DNA of 64,000 nucleotides from Solen grandis (GCA_021229015.1 CM037777.1:53532087-53596086), one strand, 5' to 3'; shown: positions 47,395 through 60,885, numbered from the stretch's first letter. The notes: generated by a model from the letters alone, not told the origin. Numbers and translations: made by a program.

Positions 47395-49256
47395 CTCACA
47401 TAGAGGAGAGACCAAAAGGCCGTGGTCAGTGTCACAAACCCTGCTCTGGACCAACTGTGCCACCACTGCAGGCCAATGAAACAAAGCACAATAACCAACC
47501 ATTGATTGAAATAAGAACAATATTTATTATTGGCACTCGTGAGCAGAAACTGCTTAAATATTTATTCCATTTTTTTTTCTGAAGCAAGAGACTCAGGTCA
47601 GGATCACAAAATAATGGAATTGTTAATTAAAAATCACACCCTGGATTTATCAAATTAACAAATTTGACTGTCACCTGAATGCTTTGCAGACAGAGCAAAG
47701 ATAAATAATTAAATAAAAATTTGACATTTTCGTCAAAAATGTTACTTTATATTTGACATGTGGTATAAATATCAACTGTCAATATTTGATATGACATATT
47801 TCTGGGCATACAATATAGACTATCAGCATTAAATCTAACTAAAGCCCGTTTCCTTTAAATATTTACAGCAAGATACTTGTGGAGTGATCATAAACAAATC
47901 TGAAATCTATAATATTTGCATCCAAATAAAATTATTGAATACAATTTGCTCCGTAAATAATTTTAAAAGTTTTCAAAACAACATGTTATTACTCATTTTC
48001 TCCTCTTTCCTTCTTTTCTATTTTGGTACAACAAAACAAGTTTGAAACCTGTTCATGTTTATTTCTCTGCGTTATTTTATCAAAATGAGTTATAGCTAGT
48101 TTCTTCAACAATGGACATACTGATTTACAAGATATACATGTGATATTTTATAAGCATGCCTGCCAGAAATTATATTTAAAACAGCAGTCATATTCTTTTC
48201 CAAGGCCACCTAGACATCTCCAACATTATTCATATACGCATCATATAGTATGTCATCCTTAACTTGATATCCATGTTTTCTTCTGTGATGTTCCGCTATA
48301 GGGTCTCATGGTTAGAAGCCATTTAGATCGGACCAAACAACTATACCACACTTAGTCACAGACAAGATTTTCCAATTCAGACATGAATTTAACTATTAGA
48401 TTTGATGTATTAGAAAATTTCTACAGCCTCAAACGAAGATGGCTCCAGATTAACAATTTACAACAACCTTCCAACTATTTTTCAGTTCTATCGGAAACGC
48501 CATCTTGTCTGTAGAAGGTACTGTCACAAAACATACAAGGAACAGCAACTAGAGGCAAACCCAAGTGACAGGATTATATCGCCATAGCAACAGAAGAACT
48601 AAGGAAGCAAAAAAGGCATCTTGACAGATTTTACTATCAACTTTCCAAGGCTTTCCTCCATGTAAAAAATCTATCCCTAACAAATTACAAAGAGACTTTC
48701 AAGTGGACATTAGTCAGTGAATTGGTCCATTAAATCAAGGCTTGATTACATTTATAGAGACAAGTTTATAGCTTCCCCTGGTTTTAAGTATAGGGACGCT
48801 AGACAAAATTGAACTTCTTCAAATTGCATGTTACTTTGTAGCAAACTACACTCAAACAGTTTTCCTTCAAATAAGTGGACATTTGTAAAAGAAATGTAGC
48901 AGTGCAAACAGCATTGTCCATTAGTAAATTACTGCAAGTTAAAAATACAGTTGCCTATCTCCCGATATCTATGAATGATTAAATACCTAACTATGTGTAA
49001 GGCATGTAACTCTGCCATACTTACTGTTTACTTACAGTACAGGTAAAACTTATTACATACCTTTAATGTTTTACTGCTCCTCCATCATTAGCAGCCTTCA
49101 TTCTGCAGTCTATTTTCATTATCATTCCATAATAATAAAACATCTTCATACTATATTTATATTTATTCATATTTTTATTGTTTTTGTTTAGTTTAAAATC
49201 TTTTTTCTTTTTTTTTTTTTGGTTGAATGGTATACAATTCTTACAATAATATATCC
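47395..49256. other. noncoding, no feature seen
   Basis: Mostly AT-rich; 48280-48560 is somewhat more complex. No gene or named repeat. Confidence 0.45.
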
Positions 49257-49345
49257 TAAAGGTTCCTGGATTGGATCAGTACTATGTGCCTTGGAAGGTC
49301 AAGGACACAACAACCTTGGTATCCCCTGTAACTAGACCATGGAAC
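49257..49345 (-). mobile_element. SINE-3 fragment, copy 2
   Basis: The minus strand reads CCTTCCAAGGCACATAGTAC then TGATCCAATCCAGGAACC, matching the 3' half of the copies at 35213 and 51494 (ATTCCAAGGTGCAAAGTACT then GGTCCAACAC). Confidence 0.38.
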
Positions 49346-49437
49346 CCTTACTTCTATGTATTTAATTTTCCATATATACCCTTACAATAATTTAAGATAA
49401 ATAATATCAAAAAATATTTTGGACCATTCAGTTATCA

Positions 49438-49780
49438 CAAAAACTTATTAAGCAGAAATAGGAAACTCCTTTGAAAGCCTGTGGAAAATATTGTGTAGGC
49501 ACACATCAGATAACTTAATTTCGCAAATTTTAAAAAAAGTAATGAAAAATCTCAGAGGAAAATTTAAGTATATTATAAAATAATCATTTCTCTCATACAT
49601 GGAATTATTTTCATTTTGGTTTATTTTTAAAATTCTTTTAAATTGTGATTTAAATTCAGTTAGTGTAGCAGAAATATAACGAAAAATACATAGTACTTTT
49701 TAGCAGGTACTTTTCAATTTTACATATACCCTTTTTACACTTTATCATTACTATAGAGTTTCATTTTGTCTTAACATCAT
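49438..49780 (+). repeat. old dispersed repeat, copy B
   Basis: Partner of 2811-3150 in the same orientation, with shared blocks as described there. It carries an insertion of about 20 bp (TGGAAAATATTGTG) relative to copy A. Confidence 0.6.
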
Positions 49781-51493
49781 AATATATAATATTTATCATT
49801 TATAGAAAATACTGCTATTTTTTCCATTGCTAAAGAAAACAGTTTCTATAATTGTTCAAGATAACTATTTTGATGTGTAAAAATGTGCAATAAAACAATT
49901 TGAAATTAAAATTGATACGCATAAATTTTCATCACAGCCTGAAGCAGATGTATTAGCAAAATTAATTTAGAAAGTAACACATTTAAACTGTTTTTATCAT
50001 AAGAAATCAAATATGAAAGGAGACTCGGAACTGTGTCTGTAAAGGCGAGATGTTTCCATCAGTTTCATATTTGTCAAATATTATTAGACAGCACCATTTG
50101 CATGTAGTTTGTCGTCTCCAAATAAACCAGTCTCCGTGACAATTAAAACAGTTGGAGACACAGTCCATAGAGAGATCAAGTATCAAGTGTTAACACTGCC
50201 GATCTTTCAATAAAAGTCACGCCCGAATGGAGGGATACTTTTAATTGTGATGGTCACTTTTTTATCATCTCAATCGATTCAGGATCCTTTCTTTATTTCA
50301 ACTATTTACGACTATCTTTGTCTCGCTTAATTTCCCAAGTTGTCACAGCGGACTTTTTTGATTGGCAGTGTTTTTTAACTTTGCTTATACAGTGGGTTCA
50401 GTAATTTCCTGTTCCGATCCTGTGATTGTCTATTTATAGATTCTATCAAAGATGGCCACCAGGCAGAAGTTTCTCTAACGGAACTTGCTGTCACACTCAC
50501 ACTTTTAATGTCTCCAAATACCGATAGCATCACTCAAGCAGAAAATGAAAAAATAATAAAAATCTGGCAGGGTTTTTTTGATCTGCGACTTATACTAATG
50601 AATAATTGGTGTGACACAGTATCAGATGGTGAAATGTAATGCCTTATGCCTTGCTTCTATTATGACTATGTTTTTAATACAGCTGACATGATGTTGAAAC
50701 AATACTCTAAATACAAATCTTTTACTAGATTCAAAATTATTCTAAATAGATATCATGGCATACTAAAATAAGAAGGGTAGAACATCTAAAAAAAACTTAT
50801 ACTGATAGGACACAAACAGCTCTGTACACAGTAATTCCCAAACTCCAACCAAAATGCAAACTTAATTTGTTTACAAATGACACCATGCCTTAGTATAATG
50901 GAACGGCTCAGTATCTGCAATCATATGGGAAAAGAAAAACACACACATCAGAATACCTCTACTGAGAGATCTATTCTAAGGGATGCAACTCTGTCAAAAA
51001 AATCACAAGGGGGAGTACCTGTGACTTTACATAAGAATCTGCTTACTAAACACCAGCCAGTCTATAAGAATATAGAAACATTCATTATTACATTTTATAT
51101 TGGCCTGAAAAAGGCCTAATTCAGGTTGAGATGAAAGAAAAAGAAATGTATTTGTCAGTAAAAAATAGACTCCTAGGGTTTCTTTGTTTTATTTTAGGCA
51201 GATTATTTTATTTTTTTCCTTCAGCAGTTATATCAAATCAATTCCACTCATTTGTCTTTCTATTGCTGCAATAGGTAATTGCTGTTATTACATTTTCAAA
51301 ACTAACTGTCGGCATTTTAAATTATATCAAAGCATCTACAACATGCTTTATTGTGCATTTGATTTATCAACCTCACTAAAACATGTCTTTCATTGCTTGA
51401 TTAGTTTTCTTTTTATCTCCCATCTCTCCTCGACTTTTATCTCTAATGTTTAAAGTTGTAACAATTTATTGCATACCATATTTTTCCAACTAA
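49781..51493. other. noncoding; complex block near 50010-50500
   Basis: 50010-50500 is GC-richer and complex, and may be conserved noncoding DNA. The frames at 50877-51119 and 51184-51453 show no domain. Confidence 0.4.
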
Positions 51494-51590
51494 TGATCCA
51501 AAGGTTGTGGGTTTGAATCCTATTATTAGGCAAGAAACTTTCATGACCAGATACAAAGCACTGGTCCAGCCCAGGAGAGGAGCAAAAAAT
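51494..51590 (+). mobile_element. SINE-3 fragment, copy 3
   Basis: Reads GATCCAAAGGTTGTGGGTTT, a B-box-like GGTTTGAATCC (51510-51520), GGCAAGAAACTTTCATGACC, then GCACTGGTCCAGCCCAGGAG. The A box region is not recognisable. Confidence 0.5.
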
Positions 51591-54500
51591 TAAAGATTCT
51601 TATGACTTACGTTTTGTATTTTTTTTTTTAACAATAAAATCCAAAGTGTATCAGAGGGCTCTTTTATTAGAGAAAATACTCAAGTTTTGAAAATATTGTT
51701 CAAAGATGTATAAATATTGTTGTTGTATTTTGAAACATTTTTGGCATCCTGAGATTTATATGGACCCTACAGCATTTATAATTTGGATATTACAAACATG
51801 CAAAGGAATAATTGATTCTAAAAAGAAAATTATGATTCATATATACTCACTTACACAAAATTTATTTCTGAACCAGTCACCAATATACAAAAATAAATCA
51901 AATTCAACTTCAACTGACTGGTTTCCTGCCCGAAGCTAGTTTTTTTGCATATCAACATCTTGTTTCTCAGGGCTGTCACAATTCACATATAAACCATTCT
52001 ATATCCAACCATCTTCCAGGGCAATCTCCATGTCCCTGTAATACCCATTATTTATGATATATATATATATATGTTACATTTATCCTGCCCTGCATAGATA
52101 ACTGCTCAAAGTGACAATTTATCAATGTATTTGAAATTAAATTCTTAGAAACAATAATTCATCAAAATAAAATCCATATAAAAACTGTTTCTCCTTAGCT
52201 GCTAAGACACGCAAAAAATCAAAATAATTATGATTTTTTATTTTGCATAAATCTACTACTAAAAAAAGAACCAATAAATTGAAGATGTCCATTATTTGAT
52301 TTAAAAAATATATATATTTTCTAATATACTTATAGAAAACCATTTCATATAAATAATAAATCATAAATTCAATATTATCATGACTTATTATTCAAAAGGC
52401 AATAACTCAGGCATAAATATGTATTGAAACAGATCTTATTCATAGTACAATCAGCACTTAAACCACTATAATTAAATTTGATATACAATTTAACCTTTTT
52501 TCATTTATTCATTATTATTTGTTACTATTAGTATGGAAACTGGAAAAATAAAATGTTGCAGAATATACGTAATTAAATAATTAATTAAAGATATCATAAA
52601 TTGTATATAGGTGTTACATGTATTCATAAAATCTGTATGTACAATAATTAAATATTTTTATTTTTGCTAAAAGCAATATAAATGAACATCACAAATTAGC
52701 ATCTCTGAGGACAGATATGTAACTATAACCTTTTTCATTGAAATTTCCCCAATTTCCTTTTTTTCCACTTTAAATCATGCTTTTTATTTTAATAATGAGG
52801 TAAATATATTACAAAAACAATAACAAAAATCAATAGAAATATTCAACATTCAAATCAATGATGCACAGTCCATCCTGATAATGTTATGAAAATCATAATT
52901 ATGAAATAGGCTAATTAACATTGGTAACCAAGGATTAACAAATGAAATAAATAAATAAATAAAAATAAAAACATCTTGCTAAATAATGTTGCAAACTTAA
53001 ATGCAATGATACTGAATTGCTCATCTTCGTGTATGCGCTTAATTTTCATAAAAACTGTGTGCGCGTAGAATGCCTCATGAATTCCAATAAAACAGGAAAT
53101 TTCCAATGAAAACTAATATCTTCCGGGCCAGGGTTAACATGGTTATGTACAGCATCCATCTTAATAATACAAATGACCAAGAGAAACGTTATGGGGATAA
53201 AATTATGGACAATCAATAAAATGGACCTTAACGGAAAAAGTACCGAATGCAAAAACTAGCCCACACCACAAATTAAAACAGACCCCCTGTATAGCTCCCT
53301 TTTTAAATGGTATTTTATAAAATGTGATTAAATGGAGGCAGTATGAGATGTAACAATAATTAATGTGTTTGGGATGAGGTAAAATCATACAGAGGTCAGG
53401 CTACGAGAAAAATTGACTATTGTGTGGGCAGATAAAAAAGACGGGTTCATTAGGAGACGACAATACGCCACTTTCCGAGCCCGTGTTTGGCATACAACCC
53501 ACCCATCTGCCCGCGGGTTATGTCCCAAATTTAACCCATATATTTATATTACGCAAAGCATCATGACAGCTCATTTTGGGCACATATGACTTCTGCTGGT
53601 TTTGTGAAACTAACAGACTGACTTCAGGTTTGCATTACCGAGTTAAATTTCAAACCTTCACATGTTTACCGTTTTTCACCGATGACAAAGTTACCATGTA
53701 AAGTATGGTTTGCACACACTAATATATTCAATATATAGCTTGAAAACAGGCTTTTAAATTAAAACACACAAAGTAAGGAGAAACAAGACTTTATTTTACT
53801 TGAATTGCTCAGATGGACAACATAATTACAGAAAAAAATATCTGAAAGCCAGTCATTCATTCATTCAGGGAAAAAAAATAAAAATATTTTTAATTAACTA
53901 TTCCCCATTTCTATTTTCAAATTCTGCATAGATGTAAAATAAATAACAAATGTTTTACATAAAGTTCTTATATAGATAAATAAAGACTTTACCTACGTAA
54001 CATACCAATAGTTGAACATTTTAAATATTTACAGAGAAAAGAAAAAAAAAACAAACAGATTTTGATTTATTCATTTTAAAATATTTTCGATTAAATATTC
54101 ACTTTTTATTTTGTTGCTGCTGTGATTATTTTTTTTTTTTACAGGTATGGGTTGATATTTAAATTCTTTTATCATGTTATCTTATATCTTCTTTTTTTCC
54201 AGTAAAGTCCTCAAAAGTTTCCTCCTAATTGACCTACTAATTAATGACATTCATAAGCTTTCTTAATGTCCTGCTCAATTTGATCCATTAGACATTTCTT
54301 CAACAATTATCTATATCATGTATAGGAAACATTTTACTTACAGGAAATCAAATCAAAATTTTTAGTTTTGTAAAAGCTTATGCAACTGATTTTTTTTTTT
54401 ATAAGAATTAATTGATCAATTTATTTTAGTTAATAAACATTCTATGTGTAACTTGCAATATGAACAATCACAAAATAACTGGAATCACCTGAAAACCCAC

Positions 54501-55959
54501 TTATATTAATTTTTTCTCCTTTATTATTGATTGACATTTTACTTCTTCATATTATTTCATTACACCCACAAATTTACCCAAAACATTCAATCTGCACATC
54601 AAATGATAAATAGATTTCACTTCCCTGAAAAAAAAGAGGACCCAAACAGAAAACTGATATTCCCACTTCCCTCCTTCTGAATGGCCATCTAAAAGGACAA
54701 GAAGATTAAAGGAAACAACACATCACATCTGATTTTTTTTTTAATGACGCCCTCTTACCCAGTCAAATGTTACTATGATAATCAGTGATGCCTGACATTG
54801 TGTTGCTTTGCAACCCATTTATAAGAAAGAGTATAGGCATATGACTATTTATTTGGAGTACATCTAGCCAGTCACCTGCCGTAACTGTCCTCTTTATTTT
54901 CAAAAGTATACACATTCCACTCTTTCATTAATAAAAAAAAGCTTTTAAATTTGTTTCCTACTTTCACAGCCTTTAAACTAATGCGATGATTTAAGCTATG
55001 TCTGACTGTTAAAAGATTCAAATTCAAAACATTTTGCACTTCATCAATTAATGTCATTTTCACTAATTAATAAATTCATTATATGCAAATCTATTTAATG
55101 TACATCATACATTTTAAAATAGAAATTCTAATTTTGAAAACTACAGAAAGACTAGGTTTCACTTTTTTGATGAGCTTTTACCAGTATAGCCAGAAAACAT
55201 TTCATGAAAACTTAAATATCATAAAGCTGAAATATTTGTCAGCCGCTACACGCATAAAAGGCGTCTTTCTCCAATGGCAAAATCTCTGGAAAATATATCA
55301 TTTGTGAACATTAACAATAAAACAGCAAGGAAACTCTTGTAGAAAAGACTAAAGTCTGAATAAATACTTTAAATTGAGAATTTATATGCTTGGAAAGACA
55401 TTTGTCATTCAAATTTAATCTTTCCTTCAGAAGAACATGAGAAGATGACCCTTCACTCCATAGCTTTAAATTGCTACATTATGCTAGAATAAATGTCTAC
55501 ACTTGTTTTCATTAGAACAGCTGATAGAGTTATCTGGAGAGACTTTGAAATTCATGAAAAAGGTTTAATTTCAATCGGAGATCCTAGAACAAATTCACCG
55601 GGACGTTGATGCAATGCTTCTAAATTGGAGTCCTATTTAGAGATTATAAACAGTACTTCCTTCCTACAACCTTGCCAATAACCAGTACTCAGAATTATAT
55701 TGGCCACAATTCCAGATAAACCTCATTGCCAATGCACTTGAGTGTGTGAAAGTTGGATCTTTTCTTTAAAAAGCATTCAGCTTTAATTTCATCACAAGGC
55801 CCGCATAGCAGTAATTTGACATTTCTTTAATTTTGTCTGGGAAAGAATGAAAGATAAAAGAGTGCCTGATTCTGCTATAAATCTGTGATTTCATTGCTTA
55901 AACTTGTAGACACTAATTTTTTTCATCTCATTGTTTCTCGCCCTCGCAGAAAACAGAAG
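51591..55959. other. long noncoding AT-rich stretch
   Basis: Very AT-rich with many A/T runs and a short TA tract at 52057-52072. No gene, RNA gene or named repeat is seen. 53390-53640 and 55500-55760 are somewhat more complex. Confidence 0.5.
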
Positions 55960-56170
55960 AAATGCTCCGTCATCAAAGCAAGTTTATTTACAAGTTCGGA
56001 GCCTCACACTCTCTCTCCCTTCCATTGTATTCAGTCGCTGGACCCGCAGCGTCAGACTGCCTCCATTACATTGATTACGTAAACAATGATGTACTGCATG
56101 CTCTGGAATTACTTCAGTGTCTCACATGCTATTGGTTGTCGTTGGCAACAACCAATCATTGGTCTTTTTG
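55960..56170. promoter_or_regulatory. candidate regulatory cluster: PAR-bZIP, CCAAT, X-box words
   Basis: GATTACGTAAAC (56073-56084) contains the palindrome TTACGTAA, and the overlapping GTAAACAATG is a forkhead-like word. At 56131-56155, ATTGGTTGT and ACAACCAAT form an inverted repeat around CGTTGGCA, giving two divergent CCAAT boxes flanking an X-box-like GTTGGCAAC; a third CCAAT complement (ATTGG) ends at 56162. The patch is GC-richer than its surroundings. No linked gene is visible within a few hundred bases. Confidence 0.32.
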
Positions 56171-57659
56171 CTAACCAGACTCAAATTAGCAGCCATCTAT
56201 GCTTGTAGGCTTATGTTCTGTGAAACAAAACAGATGCTGGAATGAAAAAGAGGCTCAATACGCATTGTTTGGGAGATGATAGACGTATGCAAACAGGAAA
56301 TCAGTTAGTTTTAGCCTTCAATAAAAAAACAAGCATCATTAGATAGTACATGAAAATGTCATCTATGGTTACTGTGGTACTGGAAGCAGATAAATGCCAC
56401 AAAATATTTGAATTGCTTCAAATATTGTCAAGACAGGCAGGATAAATAGATTGAAATCAACAATAACATTTCAATTGTTTCCCTAGCATACCCATAGGCA
56501 GCAGATATATGATTGGTGATAATAGACACACACAGACAAAATTGGTAAATGTTAAGGCATTTGTACAGGAATTACATATCCCTAGTCTTACCAAAACATA
56601 TATTGTCATCATATGTTGCTTTTGCTTTATAAATTGAATTCCCAAAAAACAATATTTCAGGTACCTTTTCAAAAATATGAAACACATTTAAACATTGACA
56701 AAAATCTTTCAAAACTGTTTAAGAACAGCAGGAAGTGGCTCAAAGAATTTTTTCCCTTCTGCACTTTTTTTCTGATTTGCAAATCAGAAAACCCACAAAA
56801 TATCAATTATTAGATAATCATAACTTGGCCTTTCATCATTGAATTTTTATACAATTAATTGCCTAAGCTTTAGATTAAGTGTGCATCTTTACCCAACTTG
56901 GGAAACTGAACTAAAATTTAAGAAACTCTCTAGAACCTTCTTCAAACAAAGTTTGAATAACTCTGAAAATGAAAGAAGAAATATCAGAACATTAATTGCC
57001 AGCATAGTTATGACATCATAATGCCAGCAATAATTTAGGCTATCTATCAAAAATATTCATGTATACAAAATTGCCTTTAAAGACTTATTTCTCTATTAAG
57101 TTCATAAATACCAACAGATTTAAAATAGTAAAATATAAATAATTAAATAAACTGTCACTGAATCTGCTCCCCTATCTATCAATTAGGAGATATTATTTTG
57201 TACAAGAACAAGTATTTCATGACAATAGGATAGTGGATAATTTTTGGATGGACAAAGCATGGGGTACTGCTGGCACCCTGTCTGCTAATGCTGAAATAAG
57301 CTTCTAGAATGAAAGTAACCACTTACAAAGGACATAATTATTTTAAAATACTGAATTTTTTTTTTTCTAATTTGAAGAACATTTTAGAGAATTAGTAATA
57401 TTGCATGTTCCCCATCTTGAGTCCAACATCAGATCTGTTTGTGTCTGATTATTCAGATCATCATACAGTCAACCATGTGAAAATATTCTATATCATACAA
57501 CACATACACCATCCTGTTTTATTATTTACAAGGTTCTACCATTTCTCTATTACCATTTTGCCATATCTTTTCTCTCCGACGTTTTATTTGATCTCAATCA
57601 ATTCTCCCAATATCATACTGATATATTATCCACACTCATGTCATAAAGCATTTCCTTGC
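56171..57659. other. noncoding, AT-rich
   Basis: Short frames only. The AT-rich frame at 57405-57659 runs into the candidate gene below but has poor coding character. Confidence 0.5.
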
Positions 57660-57959
57660 ATGGTCTCTCGCGTCAACATCAAGATAAGGATCAAAGTTAT
57701 GATGTTGATCACTTATATATTCTCCGGACTGTTATTAACATTCGTGCTCTTAACCGCAATGAACAGACCCGATTATATGATGTGTGCATACCATTACAGG
57801 AAAATACTCTACGACTTGTTAGTGACTAATGTTGATGCAAGTATGGCGCCAGCGCTACAAACAAATAACGAGTTTGTAAACCCTGGAAATAACACCATTC
57901 TAAGGATGAAACAGTGTTGTCATTTCGGAGAGTCTCGACAAAACTATTTACAAGGATAA
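57660..57959 (+). CDS. hypothetical single-pass membrane protein or first exon
   Basis: A 99-codon frame starting at ATG 57660. The frame is open further upstream to 57405, but that part is T-rich and unlike coding DNA; from 57660 the codons are balanced (GTC, CGC, AAC, ATC). The product begins MVSRVNIKIRIK, a basic cytosolic-type end, followed by a hydrophobic segment of about 20 residues (VMMLITYIFSGLLLTFVLLT). A hydrophilic tail of about 65 residues follows with one N-glycosylation sequon (NNT) and a CC pair. This layout suits a type II signal-anchor protein, for example the N-terminal exon of a Golgi enzyme, but no catalytic domain is present. A donor-like GTATGG near 57841 could end the exon early. 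No family is recognised. Confidence 0.38.
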   Translation: MVSRVNIKIRIKVMMLITYIFSGLLLTFVLLTAMNRPDYMMCAYHYRKILYDLLVTNVDASMAPALQTNNEFVNPGNNTILRMKQCCHFGESRQNYLQG

Positions 57960-58238
57960 ACTACTGAAAAACATTAAACTTCAAACAGTGCACTATGTTT
58001 TTCCCTCATTACTGTGCCTCAAAAGAAACATGGGCAAGGCAAAAATACATTACTAGAAGAGAGCATGTTTTTCTCCTCTTTTATTCTTGTTGGCATTAAA
58101 TTATAGAAGAAATGATAACTTGTGTAAACAGATAAGGCTGGTTTTGTCAACACTGCATTCAGTAAAAGAATTTTGGTGCTTTGATATGCACTCACTGACC
58201 AGTTCCAAAACAAAGTGCAAAGCACTTTTTTTTCTCTC
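57960..58238. other. noncoding, no feature seen
   Basis: No supportable feature. Confidence 0.45.
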
Positions 58239-58365
58239 AGGCAAAAAAAACCAAAAAAGTTCCATTTCTGGTCTACAGCAAATAAAAAAGAGGGTTGGTA
58301 GGTTGGGATTTTATTTAAGAGTTGGTCAGGCAACCAGAAACAGAATTTTTTTTTTTTTTTGCCTA
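58239..58365 (+). mobile_element. MITE-like element with AGGCAAAAAAA termini, copy 1
   Basis: Begins AGGCAAAAAAAACCAAAAAA and ends in a T run followed by GCCTA, so the ends are inverted repeats. Internal blocks GTTCCATTTCTGGTCTACAG, AAAAGAGGGTTGGTAGGTTG and CAGAAACAGAAT are shared, in reverse orientation, with 62909-63084. It is shorter than the partner by an internal deletion of about 50 bp. Confidence 0.62.
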
Positions 58366-60271
58366 ACAAATCTCATACCATTATAAATTTGATATAACCT
58401 CATGAAAAAAATCTCTCAGTGGCAAATTTTCCACAAACAATAGAAGGAAATGAATAAGAATCAGTTAATTCAATCGTATAAATGCCCACTCTGTGCTTGT
58501 TCTGATGGCACAGCCCCGTTGTGTTTTTGTTTTTGTTTGGTCTCGGAGTCTGGTTGCCACGGTCCCAAGGGCGGATAATTGACCACATGTCAAACTTGAA
58601 CAACAGGCTACGTCAGTCATGGTTCCCATCCCACGGGAAGGCCTGCCCAGGATCAGGAACAATTTGCAACATGAAGTGTAACCATCCATAGAGTCATCCA
58701 AACTATGGGTGAAACCAATGCCGCCATAAACGAAAGTGTGAAGCTTGACCAACGTTTTGACAAGCCATAAATTTTAGCAGTTGGCATGTAAATATTAAAA
58801 CAATTGATTGTGGTTGCCTGGAGGTGTGACAGCCCTTATAATGACACTTGCTCTGTGTTAGTTCCAGTGTGAGGTATTTATACAGTGACCATTGGGACGT
58901 TACTGGAGCCCTCACAAAGGATAGTATTAAATATTATGTTCATCCAAGGGATAGACTCATTATCAACCCGACAAGGAGGGGACAGCTATCCTCAGCTTCT
59001 GAACACTTATTAGCACAACTGTCAATTTAATTGTAGGGATTTCTACAATGCATAATGACACTCATGAATACCCATCTGGAAATTAAAAATCTTTTCTTTT
59101 TCATATCAATGTTACGTCAACTTCCAAATAAAGAAGCAAATAAAATATGTAAATTTTTTATTGTGAATATTTTTTCCTTGTTATCCAGTAAACATTACCC
59201 TTTTATTAACAATACTTTTTTTAACAAGCAAAAACAAATTTGCAAATATTCAAAAATAATAAGTTTTTCACTTGTTTTTCTGAACACAAGAGTACTTGTA
59301 CTAGAATTTGGCAACATGATATAAGTCATCAGATAAAATAAGAATCTTAAGAATATTGCTTAAAACAGAAAAAATGAGTCTTAAACATTTCTAAAAATAT
59401 CAGATTTTAAGCTTCTTTCCTTTTGATTATTTTCCTAAATTGTCATCCATTACACAGTAAAAGTACTGTTTTCAACACCTCGTATGTTCACACAATGGGA
59501 TGGAGACAGAAACATAGGGGCTGCCCCGTCTCTTCCGTCAACTGTAACTTTGTTATCAACCATCTTTAACGGGCCCCTACCCTGACACTTGTCACAACAA
59601 TTATAGACATATAGATCAAGGATTACCATTCTCAGCCATTCTTTGTACAAGACTTTCATATCCACTAGAAACCTATAAATCTAATTTTACTATTGTCTAT
59701 TGTTCAATCCAATTAAAAGTTCTCCATAAAAAAGTTTTACTTCTCATCAGCAGGTTTCTATATTCCTCAGAGAATTAATGAATACTCCTTCAAAATCTAC
59801 GCACATACACATCCGAAATAATTATGAGATTTATGGTCTTAAAACACCAGTACAGTAAGAAGTATCAGGAGTTTCTTTTTGTTTTTTGAAATTTTACTTG
59901 TATAAAAATTTATTTCACTATACATACAAATAGCACTACAAAAATTGTTTTTGAATTATGAATTACTACCAAAATTATCATAGTCCCCTCTTCCTATCAT
60001 TAATACAACTGATTGTTTCTCTTGAATATGTCTGGAAAAAAAAACCCATCAAAAAACCTGCTGAATTTCATTTATTTTTCATTGAAATGCTAGTACTTCA
60101 GGATGAACATTGAGGCTCCTTTCACTCTCAAATACTTTTAAATGTTCACGAAACTCTGCAAAAATTTACTTTTATTTACTATGAACTGTGAAAGTTTTTC
60201 AGTATAAATCTTCAGATACATATTACACAGATGTTCTAATCAGACAATTTGGTTGAAGAAGTAAAAGTACC
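58366..60271. other. noncoding, complex block near 58490-58990
   Basis: 58490-58990 is GC-richer and complex but has only short overlapping frames on both strands without recognisable domains. The rest is AT-rich and featureless. Confidence 0.42.
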
Positions 60272-60513
60272 ATAACCTTTTCCCTCATATAGACTCATTT
60301 TGACGCACTCAATAGGTATCACATAAAGCCTGATCTGCAGAAAACCACAGTTAAACCTTACCAAATTTAATTACAAAGTCCTCATTTCCAGACCACTGAG
60401 GAGCAGCGAACAGCATAAAACCTGATCAGCCTGCAAGTTACTCGCAGGCTGATCTGGTTTTATGATGTTCGCATAGGTCATTTCATGGTGTCCTCTATGA
60501 GGGAAAGGGATAA
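60272..60513 (+). mobile_element. MITE-P copy 8, ATAA target
   Basis: Body 60276-60509 (234 bp) with ATAA on both sides. The left terminus has one change (CCTTTTCCCTCATATAG). The hairpin carries two unpaired changes (CTGCAAG tip; ATGATGTTCG arm). Confidence 0.88.
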
Positions 60514-60885
60514 TCTTAAACCATGTTGACAGACAAACAGATGGGCAGGTGAAGCACAATCAGTCACCAAGGTAACCTTAAACTGTCCTCATTTGGAGAG
60601 CAACATCAACTTTCTCACCTGACGAGACAGTAAACAATCTACTCTTGTGATGTGCTTATAAATAACTCAGCCGACACTTCATCCGACATTTTAGCTGCCA
60701 CTACCTGGTCAGGGATCCTTCTATTGTCCACAGAATTCACCCTACCGGAGACGATTACCAAAGATCAAATAATGGAAGTCGACATGGGAAAACCCGGTCA
60801 GAAACGACAAGGATGCTGAGGACAACTACATGAAGCTGATATATAAAGGTATCCCACTGTACACAACACATACACCTTGAATAAA
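60514..60885. other. noncoding, complex
   Basis: Higher-complexity sequence without a long open frame; possibly part of the same unit as the frame that follows. Confidence 0.35.
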
